The translations under genes were made by a program, and so were the position numbers. Positions 16,881 through 25,624 of a DNA stretch of 61,251 nucleotides are shown here, piece by piece; position 1 is the stretch's first letter; each line of letters opens with the position of its first letter. This stretch comes from Bacillus sp. SG-1 (lineage in GTDB: Bacteria; Bacillota; Bacilli; Bacillales; Bacillaceae_B). Under the pieces are notes generated by a model. It saw nothing but the letters and a program-made list of their open reading frames with translations. It was not told the DNA's origin and ran no database searches. The DNA is taken from positions 1-61,251 of the forward strand of contig NZ_ABCF01000013.1 of NCBI RefSeq assembly GCF_000181495.1, written 5' to 3'.

Positions 16881-16923
16881 AGCTTCATTACAACGAAATA
16901 TATTTTCATCGTAATGAAGCTAC
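16881..16923. other. Stand-alone inverted repeat between the array and polYB
   Basis: AGCTTCATTAC pairs perfectly with GTAATGAAGCT across a 19-base AT-rich loop. There is no T-run, so it is not an obvious terminator. The rest of 16861-17199 shows no supportable gene; the minus-strand frame across it has no family character. Confidence 0.5.
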
Positions 16924-17199
16924 GCCCACCTTTCGCAAGTAAATTCCCCCGCGAATTACCGCATTGAATGTCGCTAATATCAGTCAGCTGCAAGGAATAA
17001 TAGCCTTCTCCCGCCCAGCTGTCCTTTTTACATACTTTTAAATAGTAATAATACTGAGGCACAATATCCTGGAATCAAATTCCAAGCAGTATCGTTTTTT
17101 AACCCAATTTCACTTTTCACCACTACTGTTCATTTTTTGCTAATTCTCCTTTTTTGTCCAAAACCTCATAAATTTTCTCGACGTACCAACAAAAAATAA

Positions 17200-17254
17200 T
17201 TGTAAACGAACGTATATTCGTATACAATTTTAGATAAAATAGAACGAATGTTCC
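17200..17254 (+). promoter_or_regulatory. Sigma-A promoter with two LexA (SOS) boxes
   Basis: TTGTAA (17200-17205), a 17-bp spacer and TACAAT (17223-17228) form a sigma-A promoter. The spacer is almost entirely a LexA-type box, CGAACGTATATTCG (17207-17220). A second box, GAACGAATGTTC (17242-17253), lies downstream of the -10. The Gram-positive consensus is CGAAC-N4-GTTCG. Strong evidence for DNA-damage control of polYB. Confidence 0.82.
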
Positions 17255-17276
17255 CTTTGAGAAAGGAGTGAAAAGA

Positions 17277-18539
17277 ATGACTGTCGACTACGGTGAGCTT
17301 CCCGACCAGAAGATTTTATGCATCGATATGAAGAGTTTTTATGCGAGCTGTTCGGCTGTCATGCTGGGACTCGATCCATTGGAATGCTACTTGGCAGTGG
17401 CGGGAAAGTTGGATCGGCCCGGGAGCGTCATTCTGGCTGCTTCCCCAAAATTGAAAAAGGAATTCGGTGTCAAAACCGGTTCCCGTCTGTTCGAAGTGCC
17501 AAAGGACCCCAAGATCCAGGTGGTTGAACCCGCTATGGCTACCTACATCCGGATTTCCACAGAAATTACCCGCTTATTTCACAGGTATGTTCCCAAGGAT
17601 GCAATCCATACTTACAGTGTTGATGAAAGCTTTTTAAAAATAGATGGAACTTCAAACCTTTGGGGTGACGCCCATACGATAGCATGGAAGATCAAACAGG
17701 ATATCGAAAGGGAATTCCAGCTCCCTTGTGCCATCGGAATCGGCCCCAATATGCTTATGTCGAAGCTGTGCCTCGACTTGGAAGCGAAAAAGCATGGGGT
17801 TGCAGAGTGGACCTATGAAGATGTCCCTGAAAAATTATGGCGGGTTTCCCCGTTAAGCGAAATGTGGGGAATCGGCAGACGACTTGAGAAAACCCTCAAC
17901 CGGATGGGGATTTTCAATGTCGGCCAACTTGCTAAATATGATTTGGAGAAGCTGGAAAAAAAGTTCGGCATCATGGGCAACCAGCTTTACTATCATGCCT
18001 GGGGAGTCGACCTGTCGGAAATTGGAGCACCGATCATGGAAGGGCAGGTCAGCTTCGGAAAGAGCCAGGTCCTTCTTCGCGACTACAAAGAGGAAGAAGA
18101 GATCAAAAGCGTCATTCTTGAAATATGTGAAGAAGTAGCACGGAGAACACGCAATCACCGGCAGGCAGGCCGGACAATCAGTTTGGGCATCGGTTACAGC
18201 CAGGAGGAATTCGGCGGAGGATTCCATCGGTCACGATCCATAGAAGAGCCTACGAACATCACAATGGACTTGTATAAAGTCTGCCTCGAGCTTTTTAAAG
18301 AAAACTACAACGGCAAAACCGTCCGCAATATCTCCATCAGCATCAGCAATCTCTTTCCGGATGAAAGCATGCAGGTCAGCTTGTTTGAACCTGACCGCTG
18401 GAAGAAAAGGGAGCTCGGCTATGTCGTAGATCAAATCCGTCACAAATATGGATCGGGTGCACTGCTCCGGGCCATTTCCTACACTGCTGCCGGGACTGCG
18501 AAACACCGTGCGACCTTGGTGGGTGGGCATAAGGCATAG
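17277..18539 (+). CDS. polYB: SOS-induced Y-family DNA polymerase (YqjW/UvrX type)
   Basis: 420-residue error-prone polymerase of the PolY2/UvrX branch, distinct from dinB. Palm motifs CIDMKSFYASCSAV and YSVDESFLKIDG, helix-hairpin-helix MWGIGRRLEKTL, and the C-terminal clamp-binding peptide QVSLF near residue 370. The frame opens at a GTG (17268) that overlaps the ribosome binding site AAAGGAG; the ATG at 17277 is correctly spaced. Two LexA boxes and a sigma-A promoter lie upstream. The YolD-like gene downstream is the usual partner of this polymerase class (B. subtilis yqjW-yqjX). It replicates past damaged bases with low fidelity. Confidence 0.93.
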   Translation: MTVDYGELPDQKILCIDMKSFYASCSAVMLGLDPLECYLAVAGKLDRPGSVILAASPKLKKEFGVKTGSRLFEVPKDPKIQVVEPAMATYIRISTEITRLFHRYVPKDAIHTYSVDESFLKIDGTSNLWGDAHTIAWKIKQDIEREFQLPCAIGIGPNMLMSKLCLDLEAKKHGVAEWTYEDVPEKLWRVSPLSEMWGIGRRLEKTLNRMGIFNVGQLAKYDLEKLEKKFGIMGNQLYYHAWGVDLSEIGAPIMEGQVSFGKSQVLLRDYKEEEEIKSVILEICEEVARRTRNHRQAGRTISLGIGYSQEEFGGGFHRSRSIEEPTNITMDLYKVCLELFKENYNGKTVRNISISISNLFPDESMQVSLFEPDRWKKRELGYVVDQIRHKYGSGALLRAISYTAAGTAKHRATLVGGHKA

Positions 18540-18684
18540 GACCCCGGCTGGCTGATGTGTAAGCGTACCAATCGAATCTGATTTTGAGGGGGATTTTAAA
18601 CCACACACAAATTCAGGCTGAGCAGATATTCCCAACATGCACAACCTGAAATAAATCAAATGCAAGAGAAAGAAGGGGATAAAC

Positions 18685-19023
18685 ATGAACCGCGACCGTG
18701 GGAGAATTAAGTGGACCTCCATGATGCTTCCGGAGCACGTGAAAGTGCTGCGGGATTGGGCGAAGGAAGACAGTTATGAACAGCGGAAGGAGATCGATGA
18801 ACAGCATCTCGAGGAGCTGAGTGAAATTACGGCGGAAGCCATGGAGTACGGCCGGCTGGTCACCATTACGCATTATGTAGGCCGGCGCCATGAATTACTC
18901 ATCGGCCGGATTCATTACTACGATGGATTAAACAGCAAGCTTCATGTCGTTGACCGCTTTGAAAACCCTTCCTATCTGTCAATTCGGGATATTGTTGATG
19001 TTCGTTTTACGGAAGAGTACTGA
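18685..19023 (+). CDS. YolD-like family protein
   Basis: 112 residues. The start NRDRGRIKWTSMMLPEHVKVLR and the tail HYYDGLNSKLHVVDRFENPSYLSIRDIVDVRF are typical of the YolD-like family (B. subtilis YqjX/YolD). The family is usually encoded next to UvrX/PolY2-type polymerases and is proposed to be a UmuD-like accessory factor; the mechanism is not established. AAGGGG precedes the ATG. It lies 145 bp after polYB on the same strand, probably in the same SOS transcript. Confidence 0.9.
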   Translation: MNRDRGRIKWTSMMLPEHVKVLRDWAKEDSYEQRKEIDEQHLEELSEITAEAMEYGRLVTITHYVGRRHELLIGRIHYYDGLNSKLHVVDRFENPSYLSIRDIVDVRFTEEY

Positions 19024-19027
19024 ATAG

Positions 19028-19081
19028 TAAAAAAGCCTGAAACAAGAGGAGCACGACTCCTGTTGTTTCAAGCTTTTTCAC
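19028..19081. terminator. Bidirectional terminator between yolD and the CDGSH gene
   Basis: AAAAGC-CTGAAACAA-AGGAG pairs with CTCCT-TTGTTTCA-GCTTTTT. Runs of A and T flank the stem, so it serves both convergent genes. Confidence 0.85.
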
Positions 19082-19300
19082 TTATTCTTTATCATCGAGG
19101 ACTTTTTCTGCACGAACGCAAGATTCGAACTTCCCTTTATGAGAAGCGTCGCAGAAAGGCATTCTGGAAGACAATCCGCAGCGGCAAAGAGAAAATACGC
19201 TCTTCGTCGGAACGACGTTGCCTTCTGCGTCTACAAGTTCTACATCGCCTGTAACTTTTAATGATCCATTATCGTTTACTTTTATTTGTGCTTTTGCCAT
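19082..19300 (-). CDS. CDGSH-type iron-sulfur protein
   Basis: 72 residues. The 2Fe-2S signature C-R-C-G-L-S-S-R-M-P-F-C-D-A-S-H (3 Cys plus 1 His) lies in the second half, with Ala where the canonical motif has Gly. The first half is a beta-rich strand pair (QIKVNDNGSLKVTGDVELVD). Small bacterial CDGSH proteins bind labile Fe-S clusters and are thought to act in redox or cluster transfer. The ATG at 19300 is preceded by GGAAAGGATGG; the longer frame upstream has no ribosome binding site. It is single-gene, between two terminators, and near another Fe-S-linked gene (HesB-like). Confidence 0.88.
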   Translation of the reverse strand: MAKAQIKVNDNGSLKVTGDVELVDAEGNVVPTKSVFSLCRCGLSSRMPFCDASHKGKFESCVRAEKVLDDKE

Positions 19301-19509
19301 AGAAAACCATCCTTTCCAAATGTAACAAAGATTCCCCACTTTGATAGTAAGTGGAAGGGCAGAAAATTGCAACCGTTTCAATGGATTTTAAAGGATGGTG
19401 AGCGGGAGTAACTACCATTCATCTTGTGTAACAGTATCAATCCGAAAAAAATGAAATGACTCTTCCGCTATGATAAACTCAAGTCATAGCAGAACATCAG
19501 GGAGGTTTA

Positions 19510-19833
19510 ATGTTGAACATCACGATAACGAGTGAAGCACAAGAAGTTTTGAAAACAAAAATAGGCGATAAAAAAGGCTGTTTAAAAATAAAATACGAAA
19601 CAGAAGGATGCGGATGTGTAATGAGCGGCATCCCTGTTTTAGAATATGTAGATGAAACTGGATTTGATGATATCAAAATCGATACAGGTTCCATGCCGGT
19701 ATTAGTGGAAAAGTCGAAACAGGTTTTTTACGATAAAGAGTTGAAAATCGATTTTTCGACATCATCTAAAATGTTTCAATTAAAAAGTCCCGGTCAAATT
19801 ATTAACGGGAGGATGAATTTCATCATCCGCTAG
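19510..19833 (+). CDS. HesB/IscA-like iron-sulfur biosynthesis family protein (YqkB-like)
   Basis: 107 residues with the HesB/YadR fold: ITITSEAQEVLKTKIG, then KIKYETEGCGCVMSGIPVLEYVD and the C-terminal FSTSSKMFQLKSPGQIING. The Cys pair GCGC is present, but the C-terminal CGC motif of A-type carriers is absent, as in YqkB, so true scaffold activity is uncertain. GGAGGT at 19501-19506 is 3 bases from the ATG at 19510 and 6 from a TTG at 19513; the TTG may be the real start. Transcribed alone. Confidence 0.85.
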   Translation: MLNITITSEAQEVLKTKIGDKKGCLKIKYETEGCGCVMSGIPVLEYVDETGFDDIKIDTGSMPVLVEKSKQVFYDKELKIDFSTSSKMFQLKSPGQIINGRMNFIIR

Positions 19834-19836
19834 CTA

Positions 19837-19875
19837 AAGAGGGATGACTCCATAAACAGAGTCATCCTTTTTGCT
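19837..19875. terminator. Terminator between the HesB-like and YqkD-like genes
   Basis: GGATGACTC / GAGTCATCC stem with an 8-base loop and TTTTT; serves the HesB-like gene and faces the convergent hydrolase gene. Confidence 0.82.
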
Positions 19876-20799
19876 CTAAGAAACATGATGAACCGCAGAA
19901 ACTTCCTCCAAAAATTCATCTATCGCTTTTTCATATTCTTCCTTATTTTCATTATAGGACTGGGCATGAAGTCCGTTCACTGCAAAAAATAATTTCTTTC
20001 TTCCGTTTTTTTTATCAAATAGTTCCTGCGTCATGGAAGCAAGGATGTAATCATCCGGAATGCTGTGAATAAAAAGCACCGGCTTTTCAATGTTTTCAAT
20101 GACAGAGCGCGGTGAGATATCCCTCAAGTTGTAGCCTTCGCGAAGCTTAAGAAATAAATCGGCCAGCGGAAGAAGCACCTTTCCGACCGGAAGTTTAACC
20201 TCTTTCGACATCCGGTATAAAAGCTGTTCGCCGAAGTCGGAGTAAGGACAATCCGCAATATAGAAATCGGCACGGTCTTCCACAGAGCCGGCATATAGCA
20301 GCATGGTCGCGGCTCCCATCGATTCGCCGTGAATGCCAAAATAAACATCTTCTCCCTGGCGTCTGATCAGCTCATCCACAACCGCCTTCAAATCCTGTTT
20401 TTCAAAGAATCCATAGCTGGAGGTTTTGCCTCCTGATTCTCCGTGGCGCCGATGGTCATAAACTACTGCGTTAAATCCCCTTTTCAGAAAAAGATTCATA
20501 TATTTTAAAGAATTGAGCTTATTCTCTGTTACCCCGTGACAAAAGATCATATATTTATTCCCAGGATTGGGGTGAACAAACACCGCCTTGATATCGTAAC
20601 CAAAAGGAGAAGGGATGCTGACTTCTTCCTTTGGAAGGGCATTATACTCTTCAAGCTTCAGGCGTCCTGCTGATATTTCCCGTTGAAGTATAACGTGTTC
20701 GTCTTTCTTTTTCAGATACATAAACTGGTTGGTTAAAAAAACACCGAGTCCCGCGGCAGCTGCAAGAGCTCCGCCGACGGCCGGCAGCCACTTTTTCAT
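19876..20799 (-). CDS. Alpha/beta hydrolase (YqkD-like), membrane anchored
   Basis: 307 residues. An N-terminal hydrophobic segment (residues about 5-25, GGALAAAAGLGVFLTNQFMYL) looks like an uncleaved anchor. The hydrolase core shows the oxyanion-loop strand YMIFCHGVTENK, VVYDHRRHGESGGK, the nucleophile elbow GIHGESMGAA (Ser), IADCPYSD, and a late HSIPDDYI plus a GLHAQSY histidine. This is the DUF1749/YqkD-type serine hydrolase group; the substrate is unknown. GGAGG precedes the ATG. It sits next to the YqkB-like gene, as in B. subtilis yqkB-yqkD. Confidence 0.88.
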   Translation of the reverse strand: MKKWLPAVGGALAAAAGLGVFLTNQFMYLKKKDEHVILQREISAGRLKLEEYNALPKEEVSIPSPFGYDIKAVFVHPNPGNKYMIFCHGVTENKLNSLKYMNLFLKRGFNAVVYDHRRHGESGGKTSSYGFFEKQDLKAVVDELIRRQGEDVYFGIHGESMGAATMLLYAGSVEDRADFYIADCPYSDFGEQLLYRMSKEVKLPVGKVLLPLADLFLKLREGYNLRDISPRSVIENIEKPVLFIHSIPDDYILASMTQELFDKKNGRKKLFFAVNGLHAQSYNENKEEYEKAIDEFLEEVSAVHHVS

Positions 20800-20934
20800 A
20801 TGAAATCCTCCACAAATAAGTTAACAATATTTTATCATCACTTTCGTAGTCAGGCATAAAAAAACTTATTTAATTAGCTCAAAGAGAGAGGAAGGGTCAA
20901 GTCAGCACAGCCAGATCCGTCCTCACCATCCTCT

Positions 20935-20972
20935 AAAAAAGAAACACCGGCCTGCAAAAAGCTGGCCGGTAC
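20935..20972 (-). terminator. Terminator of the 43-residue gene
   Basis: Read on the minus strand: stem ACCGGCCAGC / AGGCCGGT, then GTTTCTTTTTT. It lies about 20 bases past the small gene's stop codon. Confidence 0.75.
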
Positions 20973-20992
20973 AAGAAGATTCATTTCAGTAT

Positions 20993-21124
20993 TCACTGTT
21001 CGGAATTCTGGCGTTTTGTCGGGTGAACGGCTTTTTCAAGCTCTTCCTTTGAAATCACATTCTGTACACTGTCGGCATGGGGCTTCCCTTTTTGGCTGTA
21101 TCCCTTTTCGCGCTTTTGGCTCAT
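20993..21124 (-). CDS. Small basic hypothetical protein (43 aa)
   Basis: Too short for most ORF cut-offs: MSQKREKGYSQKGKPHADS, then QNVISKEELEKAVHPTKRQNSEQ. Supporting signs are a GGAAAGGAAGAG ribosome binding site before the ATG, a dedicated terminator just downstream, and non-random lysine-rich composition like other small Bacillus proteins. I do not recognise the family. It lies between the HMG-CoA lyase gene (same strand, 65 bp upstream) and the YqkD-like gene. Confidence 0.55.
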   Translation of the reverse strand: MSQKREKGYSQKGKPHADSVQNVISKEELEKAVHPTKRQNSEQ

Positions 21125-21188
21125 GCTACTCTTCCTTTCCTAATAGGGTATAGGATTAGGATGCTCAAGGGATTGCAGCCTATTCAGG

Positions 21189-22085
21189 TTACTGGGCAGA
21201 TGTTTGCAGCTTGTAATAACCGGTGTCGATGGTACGGGAAAGATGAGGTGCGACAAGGTTGACTGCCGCTGTCAGGCTGTCAAGATCGACTCCTGTTTCA
21301 ATTCCCATTTGGTGCAGCATAAAGACAACATCTTCTGTGGCTGCATTGCCCGATGCTCCGGGCGCGAAGGGACAGCCGCCGAGTCCGCCGGCAGATGTGT
21401 CGAAACGGTCGACTCCCGCCTGCAGGGAAGCCAGGATATTAGCCAAGGCCATTTTGCGGGTATCATGGAAATGGGCGGTCATCAAAACCTCAGGAAGCGT
21501 CTTCTTCAGCAAGGAAAACAGCTCGAAGGACTCCTTGGGATTTGCCATGCCGATTGTATCGGCCACGCTTAACTCATCCACCCCCATGTCAACAAATTCC
21601 CTGCATAGTTGAAGGGTTTCCTGAGGAGGAATTTTACCTTCATAGGGGCAATAGAAAGAAGTAGAGATGCAGGCCCGGACAAAATAGCCTTTTTCCTTCA
21701 GTTCACCGACAATCGGTTTTAGCTCTTCAAGGCTTTCGGCTGTCGTTTTGTTGATATTTTTCTTGTTAAAACTGTTGCTGACACCGACAAAAACGGCCAC
21801 GGCTTTTCCTTTGGTTTCAAGAACGCGGTCCACACCTTTACGGTTCGGCGCAAGCACAATATCACGTTCGCTGTTCAAACAGGATTCAACAATTTCACTT
21901 GCATCCTTCATTTGAGGCACCCATTTTGGAGAGACAAATGAAGTCAGCTCCATTTCTTTCAAACCGGCTTCCTTAAGTGCGCGGATGAATTGGATTTTTA
22001 TATCCGTAGGAACAAAGTTTTTTTCATTTTGCAGGCCGTCCCGTGGGCCGACTTCAATCATCGTGACTTTTTTAGGTAAGTCCAT
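21189..22085 (-). CDS. Hydroxymethylglutaryl-CoA lyase
   Basis: 298 residues. Cleaves HMG-CoA to acetoacetate and acetyl-CoA, the last step of leucine degradation. DRE-TIM metallolyase fold: VGPRDGLQNEK at residues about 12-22 (Arg/Asp metal and catalytic site), STSFYCPYEG, SVADTIGMANP, HFHDTRKMALAN (metal His pair), and the signature Cys in GGLGGCPFAPGASGN. The ATG at 22085 has GGAGGAATTTCA upstream; the 13-residue longer frame has none. It is divergent from the thiolase/CoA-transferase operon, whose products take acetoacetate onward to acetyl-CoA, so the whole cassette is one pathway. Absent at this spot in B. subtilis. Confidence 0.94.
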   Translation of the reverse strand: MDLPKKVTMIEVGPRDGLQNEKNFVPTDIKIQFIRALKEAGLKEMELTSFVSPKWVPQMKDASEIVESCLNSERDIVLAPNRKGVDRVLETKGKAVAVFVGVSNSFNKKNINKTTAESLEELKPIVGELKEKGYFVRACISTSFYCPYEGKIPPQETLQLCREFVDMGVDELSVADTIGMANPKESFELFSLLKKTLPEVLMTAHFHDTRKMALANILASLQAGVDRFDTSAGGLGGCPFAPGASGNAATEDVVFMLHQMGIETGVDLDSLTAAVNLVAPHLSRTIDTGYYKLQTSAQ

Positions 22086-22181
22086 TGAAATTCCTCCAGA
22101 TCCAAAAATAAGTTCTATTACCATTGTAGAAAGATTCAGATTTAAAAATCAACTATAAAATTTTTGACGAAATAAGAGGAT

Positions 22182-22195
22182 TTCAAGCGCTTACA
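22182..22195. promoter_or_regulatory. Possible catabolite-responsive (cre) site
   Basis: TTCAAGCGCTTACA contains the palindromic core AAGCGCTT and matches 8 of 10 fixed positions of the cre consensus TGWNANCGNTNWCA. It lies between the divergent HMG-CoA lyase and thiolase genes, where CcpA repression would make sense. A nearby TTGACG (22164) lacks a well-placed -10. Confidence 0.5.
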
Positions 22196-22277
22196 TAGAA
22201 AGCAATATAAGTAGATGAAAAATAGATAGGCGGCTTGCTGTATATCTTGCAAGCCAGGCATAAGGAGGACAAACGAC

Positions 22278-23462
22278 ATGACGAAAGAAGTAGTAATTGT
22301 AAGTGCAGTCCGTACTGCAATAGGCAGCTTCAACGGATCTTTAAAGGATATCTCAGCGCCTGAACTGGGAGCGATAGTGATCAAAAACGCACTGGAAAAG
22401 GCGGGAGTGTCGGCGAACGACGTAGATGAGGTCATCATGGGGAATGTCCTGCAGGCAGGTCTCGGACAAAATCCTGCAAGACAGGCGGCATTGAAAGCCG
22501 GCATGCCGGAGACGGTTCCGGCGCTGACAATAAATAAAGTATGCGGATCCGGTTTGAAGACTGTCCACTTAGCTGCACAGGCTATCATTGCAGGAGATGC
22601 CGACATCATTGTAGCAGGTGGAATGGAGAACATGAGCCAGGCACCGTACTTACTTAAGAATGCAAGAAACGGATATAGAATGGGAGACGGTAAAGTGGTC
22701 GACAGCATGATCTCGGATGGATTATGGTGTGCGTTCAATGATTACCATATGGGAATGACGGCGGAAAATCTTTGTGACCGCTACTCGATTTCAAGAGAAG
22801 AACAAGATGAGTTTGCGGCCTGGAGCCAGGAAAAGGCTGCAGCAGCTATGGAAAATGGAAAGTTTGACAGTGAAATTGTTCCTGTCGAAATTCCTCAGAG
22901 AAAAGGAGATCCAATTGTCTTCAAAACAGATGAATTTCCGCGTAAGTCTTCCACAGCGGAAAAATTGGGCGGCTTGAGAGCGGCATTTAGAAAAGAGGGA
23001 AGTGTAACAGCTGGGAATGCTTCCGGAATCAATGACGGAGCTGCTGCGGTCGTGGTAATGTCAAAAGAGAAGGCTGAAGAGCTGGGCATCACACCGTTGG
23101 TCACGATCAGAGGCAATGCCAATGCTGCGGTAGATCCTGCAGTGATGGGAATCGGGCCTGTATCTGCTGTGAAGAATGTATTGGAGAAAACAAGCCTTTC
23201 ACTGGCAGACATGGATCTTGTGGAAGCGAATGAGGCTTTTGCTGCCCAATCGCTTGCAGTGGACCGTGAGTTAACATTCAATAAAGAAAAGCTGAATGTT
23301 AACGGCGGCGCCATCGCACTTGGTCATCCAATCGGTGCGAGCGGTACACGCATCCTTGTGACCCTGATTCATGAGATGGGCCGCAGAGATGCAAAGCTTG
23401 GATTGGCAACACTATGCATCGGCGGCGGACAGGGAGTCGCTACAGTAGTAGAGAGGGCATAA
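22278..23462 (+). CDS. Acetyl-CoA C-acetyltransferase (thiolase)
   Basis: 394 residues, type II biosynthetic/degradative thiolase. Interconverts acetoacetyl-CoA plus CoA with two acetyl-CoA. Active-site Cys in [11 protein letters not shown] (near residue 88), the NEAFAAQ loop, His in [11 protein letters not shown] and the second Cys in LCIGGGQG. Here, with CoA-transferase genes directly downstream (26 bp) and HMG-CoA lyase divergent, the thiolytic direction is likely. GGAGGAC precedes the ATG. First gene of a three-gene operon. Confidence 0.95.
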   Translation: MTKEVVIVSAVRTAIGSFNGSLKDISAPELGAIVIKNALEKAGVSANDVDEVIMGNVLQAGLGQNPARQAALKAGMPETVPALTINKVCGSGLKTVHLAAQAIIAGDADIIVAGGMENMSQAPYLLKNARNGYRMGDGKVVDSMISDGLWCAFNDYHMGMTAENLCDRYSISREEQDEFAAWSQEKAAAAMENGKFDSEIVPVEIPQRKGDPIVFKTDEFPRKSSTAEKLGGLRAAFRKEGSVTAGNASGINDGAAAVVVMSKEKAEELGITPLVTIRGNANAAVDPAVMGIGPVSAVKNVLEKTSLSLADMDLVEANEAFAAQSLAVDRELTFNKEKLNVNGGAIALGHPIGASGTRILVTLIHEMGRRDAKLGLATLCIGGGQGVATVVERA

Positions 23463-23488
23463 ACTTTTTTTGCAGAGGAGGAAAAGGG

Positions 23489-24178
23489 ATGAAACAAGTA
23501 AATACTTCTTTTGAAGAAGCGATTGCAGATATTCAAGATGGAGCGACGTTGATGGTCGGCGGATTCGGATTGTGCGGAATCCCGGAAAACCTTATTCTTG
23601 CACTTGTTGATAAAGGGGTAAAAGACTTAACCGTCATTTCGAATAACTGCGGAGTGGATGACTGGGGTCTTGGACTGCTTTTGCGAAATAAGCAGATTAA
23701 GAAGATGGTAGGCTCCTATGTTGGTGAAAATAAAGAGTTTGAACGGCAGGTTCTTTCAGGAGAAATTGAAGTTGAATTAGTGCCTCAAGGGACACTTGCC
23801 GAAAAAATCCGTGCAGGCGGTGCGGGAATCCCGGCTTTTTACACACCTGCAGGAGTAGGCACACCGATTGCAGAAGGTAAAGAAACCCGTATGTTCAATG
23901 GCAAAGAGTATTTGCTTGAAGAAGCCTATACGGCTGATTTCAGTCTTGTCCGTGCATGGAAAGGCGATAAGATGGGGAACTTGATTTACAACAAAACGGC
24001 CAGAAACTTTAACCCAATGATTGCTGCTGCGGGAAAAGTGACAATTGCTGAAATAGAAGAGCTGGTTGAAACTGGTGAATTGAATCCCAATGAGATCCAT
24101 ACACCGAGCATTTATGTTCAGCGTATTATTCAGGCCCAACAGGAAAAACGGATCGAAAGAAGAACGGTCAGCAAATAA
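23489..24178 (+). CDS. scoA: 3-oxoacid (acetoacetate) CoA-transferase, subunit A
   Basis: 229 residues. With subunit B it moves CoA from succinyl-CoA (or acyl-CoA) to acetoacetate. The conserved start [36 protein letters not shown] holds the glycine-rich CoA loop. [16 protein letters not shown] and [25 protein letters not shown] follow. The frame reaches into the thiolase gene upstream, but GAGGAGG is correctly placed for the ATG at 23489. B. subtilis ScoA is the closest named relative I recognise; the specific acyl donor is inferred from the family. Confidence 0.93.
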   Translation: MKQVNTSFEEAIADIQDGATLMVGGFGLCGIPENLILALVDKGVKDLTVISNNCGVDDWGLGLLLRNKQIKKMVGSYVGENKEFERQVLSGEIEVELVPQGTLAEKIRAGGAGIPAFYTPAGVGTPIAEGKETRMFNGKEYLLEEAYTADFSLVRAWKGDKMGNLIYNKTARNFNPMIAAAGKVTIAEIEELVETGELNPNEIHTPSIYVQRIIQAQQEKRIERRTVSK

Positions 24179-24206
24179 CTGGGATTCCCGGAAAGGAGAG
24201 AAGAGA

Positions 24207-24869
24207 ATGGATCGCGCAAAAATGAGAGAAAAAATCGCCAGAAGAGCTGAAAAAGAAATACAGGATGGGTTTTACGTCAATCTTGGCATTGGTATGCCGA
24301 CACTGGTTGCCAATTATATTTCTGACAACAAGCAAGTTGTCCTTCAATCAGAGAATGGACTGCTTGGAATCGGCCCTTATCCTTCTGAAGAAGAGGTGGA
24401 CGCCGATTTGATCAATGCCGGTAAAGAAACCGTAACGGCTATCCCTGGATCAGCGTATTTTGACAGTGCGGAATCTTTTTCCATGATTCGCGGAGGCCAT
24501 ATAAATGTGGCCATCTTGGGCGGAATGGAAGTTTCCGAGAAAGGTAATCTTGCCAACTGGATGATTCCGGGGAAGATGATCAAGGGAATGGGCGGAGCCA
24601 TGGACCTCGTGCATGGAGCAAGGAAAATAATCGTCATCATGGAACATGTGAACAAAAACGGCGAGGGTAAAATCCTTAAAGAATGCAGCCTGCCGCTGAC
24701 AGGGGAAGGGGTTGTGGACAGGATCATCACAGACCGGGCCGTCATTGATGTTACGGAGAACGGCTTGGTATTGAGAGAAGTATCCAAGGGCTATACAGTA
24801 GAAGATGTGACGTCCACTACAGAACCCGAGCTGATCATTGATGACAATTTAATAATGGATGCATTTTAA
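24207..24869 (+). CDS. scoB: 3-oxoacid (acetoacetate) CoA-transferase, subunit B
   Basis: 220 residues. Contains the [11 protein letters not shown] loop and the catalytic glutamate in [12 protein letters not shown] (near residue 51), which forms the enzyme-CoA thioester. It pairs with subunit A 28 bases upstream; GAAAGGAGAGAAGAG precedes the ATG. End of the thiolase-scoA-scoB operon, closed by a terminator 15 bases later. Together with HMG-CoA lyase the cassette turns HMG-CoA or acetoacetate into acetyl-CoA. Confidence 0.94.
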   Translation: MDRAKMREKIARRAEKEIQDGFYVNLGIGMPTLVANYISDNKQVVLQSENGLLGIGPYPSEEEVDADLINAGKETVTAIPGSAYFDSAESFSMIRGGHINVAILGGMEVSEKGNLANWMIPGKMIKGMGGAMDLVHGARKIIVIMEHVNKNGEGKILKECSLPLTGEGVVDRIITDRAVIDVTENGLVLREVSKGYTVEDVTSTTEPELIIDDNLIMDAF

Positions 24870-24881
24870 GAGTTATTCAAG

Positions 24882-24908
24882 AGAGAAGCGATATGCTTCT
24901 CTTTTTTA
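24882..24908 (+). terminator. Terminator after scoB
   Basis: Stem AGAGAAGC / GCTTCTCT, loop GATAT, then TTTTTT. Confidence 0.85.
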
Positions 24909-25177
24909 ATTTTTTTGATAAAATCATCTTTAACGGCAGGGGTTTTTTAGTGATCTCTATTTTCATAATAAAGAATTACCGTGCAAGATAGTGTGAAGGT
25001 TCCGCAGACCTCTTCGAATCAGTAAAAAAGCAAATCGGCACCGTTAGAAAGAGTTGACTTCCTGGTACATGGTCTCTAATTTCGACAGCGAAGACTGAGA
25101 ATAGTCTGCTAATATTCAAGGGTTTTCATAAAGTTGGTGGCTGTTGGAAAGTTTAGATCGTCCTTTTTATATATCGA
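24909..25177. other. Non-coding gap, no recognised content
   Basis: No frame with protein character and no clear promoter. GGCTGTTGGAAAGTTTAGATCGTCC (about 25140-25164) also occurs, diverged, before the palindromic repeat at 37.1 kb, so it is probably the left flank of the repeat element. Confidence 0.4.
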
Positions 25178-25290
25178 GTTGATTGGAGCGGAAGGTGTGT
25201 GAGCTTCTGCGGGATGAGCGGGACGTCTAGTTCCAGCACCAAGGAGAACGTAACCCAGCCCCTCGGGATCGCACACCGGGAGCGGAAATC
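25178..25290. repeat. GC-rich palindromic repeat, copy 3
   Basis: GTTGATTGGAGCGGAAGGTGTG at the left and GCACACCGGGAGCGGAAATC at the right. The arm pair GGTGTG/CACACC differs from GGTGC/GCACC in other copies in a pairing-preserving way. The interior (TCTAGTTCCAGCACC ... CAGCCCCTCGGG) looks like a decayed version of the extra module in copies 5 and 6. The tail to about 25340 (CAATGTTTAAGAAAAGAG) resembles the MITE terminus. Confidence 0.8.
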
Positions 25291-25372
25291 AGCATACTAC
25301 CTATCAATAGCAGCAATGTTTAAGAAAAGAGAGATATTCACTAAACGAAACCAGACAAAGGAGGAAAATAAT

Positions 25373-25624
25373 ATGAAGAAAAAACAAAAGCAGCAAAAGC
25401 GTCCATCTTCTAAAAACAATGAAGAACTGACACTGAAAGATACACTGCAGTCTGATATGTTTCAAGCCCTAAAGGATAAAAAGAAAGAGCTTGAAAAGGC
25501 AGAAAGCATACGAAAAGAAGAGGAAGAGAAACGTAAACGGGAAGAAATGAGGCAGCGCGAGAAAAATAAATCGTTTGAGGAACTGCTTGGCGAAAGCAGC
25601 ATGAACTGGAAGGACTTCAAGTAG
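25373..25624 (+). CDS. YqkE family protein
   Basis: 83 residues, very charged: MKKKQKQQKRPSSKNNEELTL, then a Lys/Glu-rich predicted coiled-coil helix (residues about 35-70) and the conserved end SFEELLGESSMNWKDFK. It matches the small YqkE family of Bacilli, of unknown function. The frame is open 58 codons further upstream through the palindromic repeat, but AAAGGAGG is correctly spaced only for the ATG at 25373. Its stop codon shares one base with the GTG start of the next gene, so the two are translationally coupled. Confidence 0.85.
   Translation: MKKKQKQQKRPSSKNNEELTLKDTLQSDMFQALKDKKKELEKAESIRKEEEEKRKREEMRQREKNKSFEELLGESSMNWKDFK

Noticed and set aside
16823..17062. 79-residue minus-strand frame
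   Set aside because: No ribosome binding site or recognisable domain, and it begins next to the tandem array; low-complexity Tyr-rich start.
24090..24206. N-terminal extension of scoB overlapping scoA
   Set aside because: No homology to subunit B; a clear Shine-Dalgarno fits the ATG at 24207.
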